6,096 nt of DNA, from NCBI GenBank assembly GCA_028293055.1, contig JAQGLD010000300.1, positions 1 through 6,096 on the forward strand. Direction: 5' to 3'. Source of the DNA: Alphaproteobacteria bacterium. Lineage in GTDB: Bacteria > Pseudomonadota > Alphaproteobacteria > Sphingomonadales > Sphingomonadaceae. The position numbers were made by a program, and so were the translations under genes. Within the stretch, counting starts at the first letter, position 1. Every line of letters begins with the position of its first letter. Positions 1-5,991 of this stretch are shown here, piece by piece. A model generated the notes under the pieces. It saw only the letters and a list, made by a program, of their open reading frames with translations, searched no databases and was not told where the DNA came from.

Positions 1-563
1 CGTTCGCGGCTCGGGAACAGCATGGCGACCTGCTCCGGAGTGCTCCGCTGCAGGTCGGCGACGGTGTGGATCCCGCCTTCCTCGAGGACATGAATGTGGC
101 ATTCGCCGACCTCGGGCACGTCGCGCAGGCGCACCACGCCGCGATCGAGCATCGAGGTCAAACGGCGGAAATCGGACCAGCGCCGCGCCGCGAGCAATTG
201 CGCCTGGAACGGCCAGGTCGCGGGTTCGCAAAAACGGTATTCCTCGTAGCGCAAGAGAATGAAGCGCAGCTGAGCTGGTCTCAGCCCGGCGAGCTGGTCG
301 TAGGTGAAGATGCCGTGCTCGCGCAGGACCTGCGCGGCGCGGGCGCCGATGCCATCGATTTCCTCAAGCGCATCCGCCCGATCGGGCGCCACCGGCAGTG
401 GCGGGGCGACGGGAGCGCCCGCCCCGCCTAGGCGGAAGGCGCGGCGGGGGCGCAGCGCATCTCGGCCGAGCCAGACCGCGACGGCGAGCAGGGCCAAGGC
501 GACGGCACCCAGGGCGATCCAGAACATCTCGCGCCAGGGCGACGTGGTGAGAATGTAGTCCAC
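1..563 (-). CDS. Membrane-anchored helix-hairpin-helix protein, 3' end beyond the window
   Basis: This reading frame runs from a GTG at 563-561 to the left edge without a stop (187 codons). The start is supported by AGGAAGG (minus strand, 575-569) five bases upstream; there is no suitable ATG. Residues about 13-32 are a hydrophobic helix (MFWIALG...AVAVWL) preceded by a short N-terminus, so the protein is probably inner-membrane anchored by its N-terminus. A Pro/Ala-rich linker follows. A helix-hairpin-helix unit lies at about 68-94 (EEIDGIGARAAQVL, then GIFTYDQLAGL) and a second, weaker one at about 148-172 (DVPEVGE, then GGIHTVADL). Between them is a Trp/Arg-rich stretch (about 106-134). 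Paired GIG-type hairpins of this kind occur in DUF4332-like and COG3743-like proteins, where they are thought to bind DNA or mediate packing; no catalytic residues are visible. It is divergent from the cargo array, and a functional link to it is unproven. The frame is convincing because of its domain pattern and ribosome binding site; the exact family is uncertain. Confidence 0.78.
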   Translation of the reverse strand, partial: MDYILTTSPWREMFWIALGAVALALLAVAVWLGRDALRPRRAFRLGGAGAPVAPPLPVAPDRADALEEIDGIGARAAQVLREHGIFTYDQLAGLRPAQLRFILLRYEEYRFCEPATWPFQAQLLAARRWSDFRRLTSMLDRGVVRLRDVPEVGECHIHVLEEGGIHTVADLQRSTPEQVAMLFPSRE

Positions 564-774
564 GGCGGCCTTCCTGGACGCTCTGCTGAAGCGCCCCCGT
601 CCCATCATGATCGGATGGCTTGAAAGGTGCCACCCAAAAAGCGGCGGCCACGCGCGCCCGTGCCGATTTGGGACGCCGGAGACGCACCGTCGGCCCATCG
701 GGACCCGACTTCCCGGTTCGGCAGCGCACGCGCTCCTCGGGACGATTTCACGCCTGCGGCCGGATTCCCGGATG
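564..774. other. Divergent intergenic region, no gene recognised
   Basis: This stretch separates the minus-strand helix-hairpin-helix gene from the leader of the first cargo gene. The frame of the cargo gene stays open back to an ATG at 620, but that extension is Arg/Ser-rich and has no counterpart in the paralogues, so I read it as non-coding. An 11-base word, GTGCCGATTTG, occurs at 660-670 and again at 793-803, inside the leader. I see no convincing promoter for the leftward gene. Confidence 0.5.
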
Positions 775-856
775 GCGCTTTGCACTTTACCTGTGCCGAT
801 TTGCTGAACACTATGCGTCGGACGGATGCGCCGGTGGACTCGACAAGGAGCATGGG
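775..856 (+). promoter_or_regulatory. Conserved leader of cargo gene 1
   Basis: This segment aligns with the DNA before cargo genes 2 and 3. Shared blocks are GCGCTTTG..TTTACCTG (776-793), GAACA (806-810, 51 bases before the start), GCGCCGGTG (829-837) and the ribosome-binding block AAGGAGCAT (845-853). TTTACC (786-791), a 17-base gap and CACTAT (809-814) could be a weak sigma-70-type promoter, but the match is poor and the promoter reading is only a suggestion. AAGGAG six bases before the ATG at 857 fixes the start. Confidence 0.45.
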
Positions 857-2461
857 ATGCACAGCTTCCTTCCCCCTCGATCTGAAAGAGCCGACCGAAA
901 GGCAAGCCGGCAGTCGCGGCCCGCTACCGCCGGCCTTCGCTCCAGCCCGGCAGCGGCTCGTTTTTCAGAGGTTGGCCCCGGTCGCGAGATGGCGGCGTCG
1001 AGCGCAGAGCCCAGAATGGCCCACGCGCCCGGGGGGCTTCCCGAGCGTTTGCAATCGGTGATGGAGGCGATGTCCGGCTTCTCGCTCGCCGACGTACTCG
1101 TTCATCGCAACTCGGCAGAGCCAGCCCGCCTTGGCGCCTACGCCTTTACCAGAGGCAGCCAGATCCACCTCGGACCAGGCCAGGATCGGCATCTTCCGCA
1201 CGAGGCCTGGCACGTCGTCCAGCAAAAGCAGGGCAGAGTGCAGCCCGGGCCCTCGATGAGGGGCGGAATACCGCTCAACGACGACGCGGGCCTGGAACGC
1301 GAGGCGGACAGCATGGGCCAGCGCAGCGCCGAGCTGCCTGACGCATCAACGCACGCCTTACGATCTGGCCCCCGCCGATCGGCAGCCATGTCAGCCGGAA
1401 TAGTCCAGCGCGCCGCCGTAAAGACGCTGGGTGGAGAATTCACTGCCGCGCCCTATGACGCTTGGACGCAGGGGCCTGGGACCGACCCGCACGGCGCCTT
1501 CGGGGGGAATATCAAAATCTATTTCGCGCCGAGCGCGATGGTGAAGGCCGGGAGCAAGATGATCGGCCTGGTTCAGACGGTGAAGACGCTCAAGACCGCG
1601 GCCGTCGACGATGCTCAGCCGACCGTTTCCAGCACGCCGGCGAACTCTCCGGCCAAGGCCGCCTACAAGCTCACTGCCGGCGATGTGGGCCGCGGTATAG
1701 ACAAGTTTGACAGGTCAGGCGACGACGTCACCAACACCAATCCCTTTTACGCTTCGGAAAATTCGAAAGTCGACCAGCAGCCCACTTATTCGACGGCGCT
1801 GCACGACACGGGCGGCAATGTCGGGCTCGGCCACCATTGGACATCCGGCCTGCCCAACGTTCCCGCGTCGCTGTTCGACAAACCGCAAGCGGCGCTCGAT
1901 TTCGCCGGACAGAAGTGGAAGCAGAGCTTCGAGGTCACCGCACTGGTGGGCGATGGGAGGTTGAAGGACACCTATCTGGGCTCAATCGCCTGGGGGCTGG
2001 AGAAGCCCGCCGAGGGCCAAGCAGTCAAGAACCCCGCCGACATCGAGTTGGTGAGCCCCGGCATCCCCTCCCCCGCCTTCATGGCGGCGGCCACATCCTG
2101 GAACACTTATAATGGCGGCCAGCGTAATGTCGGCCAAGGCGAGCAAGTCCAGGGCGGCAAAGTGGATGTGGTCAAGCTCCCTCTCGCCACCCAGGACGCC
2201 AATGCGCCGGACCAGGACCTGGCTGGCGCGCAGGGCCTGTTGACTGCCCTCGGCCGGGTGGCCGCTCGCGAGCTGGCATTCGACAACCAGACGACCCAGA
2301 TCGATAAGACAAATACCGGTTTCCAGAAGCTTGCGCTTGCGCAAAAAGTCTTGGACCTGCTCGGCGAAAATTATGGCGATCAAATCGACGCGCAGCAGGA
2401 CCAGTTGTTCACCGCAAATGTAAAAACAGCTATGAAGGGTGCCGTCTTCGACTGCATTTAG
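857..2461 (+). CDS. DUF4157 (eCIS core) domain protein with unrecognised C-terminal domain; probable injection-system cargo 1
   Basis: The product is 534 residues. The start at 857 is preferred over the in-frame ATG at 620 because AAGGAG lies six bases upstream and because the N-terminus MHSFLPPR matches those of the next two genes. Residues 1-60 are basic and disordered-looking. Residues 60-155 form a DUF4157 domain: LPERLQSVMEAMSGFSLADV, a VHRNSAEPARLGA block, HEAWH at 115-119 followed by VVQQKQGRV, and a second acidic motif NDDAGLEREAD (141-151). HExxH plus a downstream Glu suggests a zinc metallopeptidase fold; activity is not established for the family. A Ser/Pro/Arg linker ends in IVQR (182-185). 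The remaining roughly 350 residues carry IKIYFAP, IGLVQTVKTLK (236-246), GIDKFDRSG (280-288), LHDTGG (315-320) and YLGSIAWG (373-380). I recall similar blocks in other DUF4157 proteins, but I cannot assign an activity. There is no signal peptide and no membrane helix. Family knowledge points to cargo of an extracellular contractile injection system; that role is inferred. Confidence 0.88.
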   Translation: MHSFLPPRSERADRKASRQSRPATAGLRSSPAAARFSEVGPGREMAASSAEPRMAHAPGGLPERLQSVMEAMSGFSLADVLVHRNSAEPARLGAYAFTRGSQIHLGPGQDRHLPHEAWHVVQQKQGRVQPGPSMRGGIPLNDDAGLEREADSMGQRSAELPDASTHALRSGPRRSAAMSAGIVQRAAVKTLGGEFTAAPYDAWTQGPGTDPHGAFGGNIKIYFAPSAMVKAGSKMIGLVQTVKTLKTAAVDDAQPTVSSTPANSPAKAAYKLTAGDVGRGIDKFDRSGDDVTNTNPFYASENSKVDQQPTYSTALHDTGGNVGLGHHWTSGLPNVPASLFDKPQAALDFAGQKWKQSFEVTALVGDGRLKDTYLGSIAWGLEKPAEGQAVKNPADIELVSPGIPSPAFMAAATSWNTYNGGQRNVGQGEQVQGGKVDVVKLPLATQDANAPDQDLAGAQGLLTALGRVAARELAFDNQTTQIDKTNTGFQKLALAQKVLDLLGENYGDQIDAQQDQLFTANVKTAMKGAVFDCI

Positions 2462-2483
2462 CAGTGGTTGCGATCGCAGGATG

Positions 2484-2560
2484 AGCGTTCTGCCTACCTG
2501 CATTTGAGGAACACGGAAGTTTTCGAGTTCCGCTGGGCGGTGCTTGGTCAGGAGCAAGGG
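2484..2560 (+). promoter_or_regulatory. Conserved leader of cargo gene 2
   Basis: This is most of the 99-base gap between cargo genes 1 and 2. It carries the same ordered blocks as the other two leaders: GCGTTCTGCCTACCTG (2485-2500), GAACA (2509-2513, 52 bases before the start), GGCGGTG (2537-2543) and AGGAGCA (2550-2556). The distance between the TACCT and GAACA blocks is four bases shorter than in the other two copies, so a promoter here would have poor spacing. An imperfect inverted repeat (2508-2531, ten pairs with one mismatch, starting GGAAC and ending GTTCC) covers the GAACA block and could be an operator or hairpin. No terminator is visible between the genes. Confidence 0.4.
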
Positions 2561-4177
2561 ATGCACAGTCTACTGTCCCGTCCATCTGGTATCGGCACGC
2601 GAAAGGCACGCGAGCGACCAACACGAGCGAAGATCGGCGCCCGCGGACCGCAGACCTCAGCCCGTACTTCCTATGGCGGGGCCAGCCGCGACATGGCCGC
2701 ATCGGGCGAACCGCGGCGGGTTGGGCGCGGCACCGACCGGCTCCCCGCGCCGCTGCAGTCGGTGATGGAAGCGATGTCCGGCTTCTCGCTCGCGGACGTC
2801 GTCGTCCACCGCAATTCCGCGGAGCCCGCCAGGCTCGGCGCCGTCGCATTCACCAAGGGCGACCATATCCATCTCGCCTCCGGCCAGGAGCGGCATCTGC
2901 CGCATGAGGCCTGGCACGTGGTCCAGCAGAAGCAGGGGCGGGTAAAGCCGACGCTGCAGATGAAAGGCGAGACTGCGATCAACGATGACGCCGGGCTGGA
3001 GCGCGAGGCCGATCGCATGGGCGAGGCAGCACTCGGGTCGAGACCAGTCGGGGAGCGACCGCTTCGCGAGGCGCCGTCCGCCGGGGCGCGACAGGTCGCT
3101 CAACGCCGCGTGGCGCTCGACCATAACAAGCTCATGGGAGATGAGAGCAAGCAGGTCATCGCGGTCGCCGATGCCCTGGACCTGGCGGTCGACACCGCGC
3201 GCAGGACGATCATGTCGGACCCGGCGATGACATCGAAGAACAATGTCTCGCTGGCCAAGAATGCCCATATCGGCAACTGGGCTGCGTCGTTCGATTTCAT
3301 GACCCAGAAAGGCAGCCTGCCCGAATTCTTCTACGCGCGCTTCGGCTACGCCATCGAGACGATCGCGACAGGCATCATGCGATCGAAATCGTTCAAGCCA
3401 CTGACCGTGTACGACCAGGTCACCGCCGGTGCCACCCGCCCCGACTTCGTGGTTCGGAACGCTAAAGAGGCAGAGGTGGCGTGGCTCGACGTCACCAGTT
3501 CCGGATCGATCGGGCATATCGGAAAGAAGAATCACAGCGGATGGGGCACTCGTCCCTATGTCGCGGAAATCCTCTACGACCCCCCGCTTATCCCCGAATT
3601 CTCGAAGGCGACGGAGCTATCAGAGAAGGACAAGCAGGCCCTCGCCAGCATGAACAAGGCGGCGGCCGAAGCCGAGCTCGATTTCCAGGCGGGGCACGAT
3701 GCCCTCGCGCCGGTCCTCGAAGGCGCGTTGCAGGATCAGTACGACGCGCGCGGCCCAATGGCCGATACGACGATCAGGCAAGTCGTGAAGTCGGCGCTCG
3801 ACAAGGTGTTCGCGGACGTGAATGTCCGGATCACCGTGAACGAAGCGGGCGAGGTGCTTCGCAACATCCAGACGATCAAGGTGCGCAATTCCGATGGCGT
3901 CGATCTTCAGGACAAGGGGGCGAACTGGGCCGGAGCTTTCGAAAAGAAGGGCCGGGTGGAGGGACGGAAGCTGATCAGATTGTACGGCGGGAAGATCCGC
4001 AACAAGGCACCGCAGCTCCTGGACATGAAGGATGAGAAAGAAGGGCACCAGCAGATGGGCCTGCTGGCCCAGTCGAACACGCAAGGGTCGACACAGGGCG
4101 GCATGCAGATCGCCTACATCCTGCTCGCGATCATTATCACGGCTCTCGCCAGCTATGGACTGTCGGGCAGCAGCTGA
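2561..4177 (+). CDS. DUF4157 (eCIS core) protein with PD-(D/E)XK-nuclease-like domain and C-terminal membrane helix; probable cargo 2
   Basis: The product is 538 residues. The start at 2561 has AGGAG at 2550-2554 and an N-terminus (MHSLLSR) like that of cargo 1; the in-frame ATG at 2468 lies in the conserved leader and is rejected. DUF4157 spans about 60-155, with HEAWH at 115-119 and NDDAGLEREAD at 141-151, almost identical in sequence and position to cargo 1. The linker ends at VAQR (179-182). The middle region contains RPDFVV (293-298), then LDVTSSGS (309-316), GHIGKK (318-323) and YVAEILYD (333-340). This layout suggests a PD-(D/E)XK restriction-endonuclease-like fold with D295 and D310 as metal ligands; Thr312 stands where Lys is usual, and K322 or K323 could substitute. 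Residues about 345-500 are charged and mostly helical. Residues 516-534 (QIAYILLAIIITALASYGL) are a clear membrane helix four residues from the C-terminus. Nuclease activity and a tail-anchor role are inferences. A structural, inactive fold of this type is the alternative. Confidence 0.87.
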   Translation: MHSLLSRPSGIGTRKARERPTRAKIGARGPQTSARTSYGGASRDMAASGEPRRVGRGTDRLPAPLQSVMEAMSGFSLADVVVHRNSAEPARLGAVAFTKGDHIHLASGQERHLPHEAWHVVQQKQGRVKPTLQMKGETAINDDAGLEREADRMGEAALGSRPVGERPLREAPSAGARQVAQRRVALDHNKLMGDESKQVIAVADALDLAVDTARRTIMSDPAMTSKNNVSLAKNAHIGNWAASFDFMTQKGSLPEFFYARFGYAIETIATGIMRSKSFKPLTVYDQVTAGATRPDFVVRNAKEAEVAWLDVTSSGSIGHIGKKNHSGWGTRPYVAEILYDPPLIPEFSKATELSEKDKQALASMNKAAAEAELDFQAGHDALAPVLEGALQDQYDARGPMADTTIRQVVKSALDKVFADVNVRITVNEAGEVLRNIQTIKVRNSDGVDLQDKGANWAGAFEKKGRVEGRKLIRLYGGKIRNKAPQLLDMKDEKEGHQQMGLLAQSNTQGSTQGGMQIAYILLAIIITALASYGLSGSS

Positions 4178-4199
4178 AACGGTCCTTGCCCGAGGGGGG

Positions 4200-4283
4200 C
4201 CGCTTTATAGCTTTACCTTCGAGCGGGCCGAGAACAGAATGATATGACTGGGGCGCGCCGGTGCGTCCGCCTGGGAGCATCCG
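4200..4283 (+). promoter_or_regulatory. Conserved leader of cargo gene 3
   Basis: This is most of the 106-base gap between cargo genes 2 and 3. It aligns with the leader of cargo 1: CCGCTTT..TTTACCTT (4200-4219), GAACA (4232-4236, 52 bases before the start), GCGCCGGTG (4254-4262) and GGGAGCAT (4273-4280). TTTACC (4212-4217), a 17-base gap and CAGAAT (4235-4240, four of six matches to TATAAT) give the better promoter candidate of the three. Both the gap and the distance to the start codon nearly equal those before cargo 1. The homology is visible; promoter function is inferred. Confidence 0.45.
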
Positions 4284-5666
4284 ATGCGAAGTCTGGTCCC
4301 CGCTCGCTCCAGCGCCGCCGGTCGGAAGTCGACGGAACGGCGGGACCGGCCGGCAGTCCAGGACCGCGGGACACGCGCCGCGCGGCAGCCTGCCGGCGAA
4401 ACCGAGCCGATGCGCCAGGAACCGTCGTCTGCGACCTCACCGACCGGCTGCCTTCCCGAAGGATTGCAGACGGTGATGGAGGCGATGTCCGGATTCTCGC
4501 TCTCCGACGTGGTCGTCCACCGCAATTCTGCGCAGCCGGCTAGGATGGGGGCACTGGCTTTTACCCAGGGAAGCCAGATCCATCTCGGCCCAGGCGAGGA
4601 GCAGAATCTTCCCCACGAGGCCTGGCATGTCGTGCAGCAGAAGCAGGGCCGGGTCGGAGCCACAAAGCAGCTTGGCGGATTCGGGGCGCTCAACGATTCC
4701 GCTTCACTCGAAGGTGAGGCCGACCTGATGGCAGCCAAGGCAGCAGGCCCTGGGCCGCGAAGCGTGCCGACAACCGCGCCGCGGCGGACGAGCGCAGTAG
4801 CCGGAGTGATACAACGTCGCGCCGCCAACCTGCTCGCTGGCACGGCGACCTACGCGATCGACTACGCGCATCCGTGGGCCAAATATACGGCGGGCGCGGG
4901 CGGCACGTGCTGGCTCTATCTTGGCAAGGCCGTGGACTGGGACAAGGTCGCGAAGCGATTCGTCATCCGCGACTATATCCTGCCCTATTTCGCGGCCTGG
5001 CTGAAAGGCAATCTCGTCCTTCATCGCGGAGTCGACGTCACGCACACGGTCTACGCTCAGGCTCAGCAGGGCCGTACGCCCGCCAAGCCCAATGCGACCG
5101 GACTCGAGCCCGATTTCACCTCCGATCACAGCGATACGATGTTCATTCCCTATTCCACGCAATGGGACGTCGCGCTGATGGGAGCCAAGAATCCCAGTCC
5201 TGAAGACGCGCAGGTCCAGCAGGCGCCGGGCCTGCAGGACCAGATCGGCGTCGTGGTCCGGACCGTCGTCGGGGCCGACAAGTCTATCGGCCTGTTCGAC
5301 GAAGGCGAAATACAGGTGCTCGCTCCGGCGCAGGGGCGCGCGACGCCCATATTCGGAGAGAGCCTCCATTACGGTCAGCGCATAGCGGGCGGCGGGCTCG
5401 ACCAGGCGTCGATCTTGCGCCACCTTCACGAGCGCCTGGACGATCCGGTCTGGGCCCAGCTCGGTGTGGGATGGTTCGGATCCAAGGTCCCCGACGGCGT
5501 GGTTGAAATGCGTACCTTGCTCGCAAAGGGGGATTGGAAGGGCGTGCTGAACCTCGCCGTGACGAAAAACGCCTCCACCGACAGCGACCGCCATCCGCAG
5601 ACGGCTCAGCTCTACGACCGGCTGACAGCCCTCCGCGCACGCGCCGCGACCGCGAAGCTCATCTAG
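4284..5666 (+). CDS. DUF4157 (eCIS core) protein with probable ADP-ribosyltransferase domain; probable cargo 3
   Basis: The product is 460 residues. The ATG at 4284 has GGGAG at 4273-4277, and its N-terminus (MRSLVPAR) matches the other two cargoes. DUF4157 spans about 57-151, with HEAWH at 111-115 and a weaker second motif NDSASLEGEAD (137-147). The linker ends at VIQR (175-178). The C-terminal region has the three signatures of R-S-E type mono-ADP-ribosyltransferases in the right order and spacing. An Arg sits in VLHRGVD (R248). A Ser-Thr block is in FIPYSTQWDVAL (S291, T292). An ExE pair is in DEGEIQVLAP (E340, E342). In known enzymes the Arg and Ser-Thr blocks shape the NAD site and the second Glu is catalytic; an ExE pair is typical of Arg-modifying members. 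About 110 further residues after the motif look helical and are unassigned. The reaction (ADP-ribose from NAD onto a target-cell protein) and delivery by an injection system are inferred. The TAG stop lies in the CTAG that borders the downstream repeat element. Confidence 0.88.
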   Translation: MRSLVPARSSAAGRKSTERRDRPAVQDRGTRAARQPAGETEPMRQEPSSATSPTGCLPEGLQTVMEAMSGFSLSDVVVHRNSAQPARMGALAFTQGSQIHLGPGEEQNLPHEAWHVVQQKQGRVGATKQLGGFGALNDSASLEGEADLMAAKAAGPGPRSVPTTAPRRTSAVAGVIQRRAANLLAGTATYAIDYAHPWAKYTAGAGGTCWLYLGKAVDWDKVAKRFVIRDYILPYFAAWLKGNLVLHRGVDVTHTVYAQAQQGRTPAKPNATGLEPDFTSDHSDTMFIPYSTQWDVALMGAKNPSPEDAQVQQAPGLQDQIGVVVRTVVGADKSIGLFDEGEIQVLAPAQGRATPIFGESLHYGQRIAGGGLDQASILRHLHERLDDPVWAQLGVGWFGSKVPDGVVEMRTLLAKGDWKGVLNLAVTKNASTDSDRHPQTAQLYDRLTALRARAATAKLI

Positions 5667-5936
5667 GGTCGGAACCGACCAGGTTTGCACGCGCGACAAG
5701 GGGAGATTTCGTGCAGGGCAAGGCGCGAGTGCGGGCGATAGCGGCGCTATCGACCAGTCGAGCAACGCGGCCATGCGCGAAATCTCCCGTTGCGCCTTCG
5801 GGGTGGCGGCACACCGGGCGACGCGCAGCGTCGAGCTCCCTGCGTCGTGGCGCTGCCACGCCTCCGGTCGCTCTCCTCCCGCCTCATCCCGCTCTGCCAC
5901 CATCACGCGTGCAAACCTGGTCGGTTTCGACCCTAG
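5663..5936. repeat. MITE-like fold-back element with 31-bp inverted repeats
   Basis: The arms 5663-5693 and 5906-5936 are inverted copies of each other over 31 bp with a single difference (5672 against 5927), which would be a G-U pair in RNA. Both outer ends are CTAG. If CTAG is a duplicated target, the element proper is 5667-5932 (266 bp), starting GGTCGGAACC and ending in GTTTCGACC. CTAG fits the YTAR target known for IS5-family elements, so a non-autonomous relative is possible, but the family is not established. Inside are further hairpins (5701-5788; 5736-5752; CGTGGC/GCCACG at 5846-5860). I see no credible gene within it. It starts at the stop codon of cargo 3, so in transcripts the arms could pair and act as a 3' stabiliser or terminator. 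Confidence 0.85.
5701..5788. repeat. Inner nested inverted repeat
   Basis: GGGAGATTTCGTGCA (5701-5715) pairs with TGCGCGAAATCTCCC (5774-5788): 15 pairs, one of them G-U. It encloses a perfect small palindrome, CGATAGC-GGC-GCTATCG (5736-5752). The GATTTCG/CGAAATC arms and the GATAGCGGCGCTATC core resemble a repeat that I remember as dispersed through sphingomonad genomes; that comparison is from memory. It may be an older repeat captured inside the outer arms. Confidence 0.7.
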
Positions 5937-5991
5937 TTCGGATTGGCGGCACCGGTCCAGCCTGGCCGGCGCGGCGACTGGCAGGGCGAAA

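Noticed and set aside
66..431. 121-codon plus-strand open frame at the left edge
   Set aside because: It lies antisense to the helix-hairpin-helix gene, which has a ribosome binding site, a membrane helix and two hairpin motifs.
620..856. N-terminal extension of cargo 1 from the ATG at 620
   Set aside because: The extension is Arg/Ser-rich, lacks a good ribosome binding site, and runs through the leader that is conserved as non-coding DNA before the other cargo genes. The ATG at 857 has AAGGAG and a conserved N-terminus.
2508..2531. GGAAC at 2508 as an EcfG-type (general stress sigma factor) promoter
   Set aside because: No CGTT -10 box lies at the required distance, and the first G is not kept in the other two leaders; only GAACA is shared.
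2468..2560. N-terminal extension of cargo 2 from the ATG at 2468
   Set aside because: It would start seven bases after the stop of cargo 1 and translate the conserved leader. The ATG at 2561 matches its paralogues.
1982..2566. 194-codon minus-strand open frame opposite the end of cargo 1
   Set aside because: It overlaps the start of cargo 2 and the coding 3' part of cargo 1; I found no ribosome binding site and no motif.
2657..3535. 292-codon minus-strand open frame opposite cargo 2
   Set aside because: It is antisense to the conserved DUF4157 and nuclease-like regions, and its sequence mirrors their codon bias with no motif of its own.
4178..4210. Rho-independent terminator after cargo 2
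   Set aside because: A G-run follows some complementary C residues, but there is no stable stem followed by a T-run.
4704..5906. 400-codon minus-strand open frame opposite cargo 3
   Set aside because: It lies antisense to a gene with recognisable domains, runs into the repeat element, and shows no domain of its own; long antisense frames are expected at high G+C.
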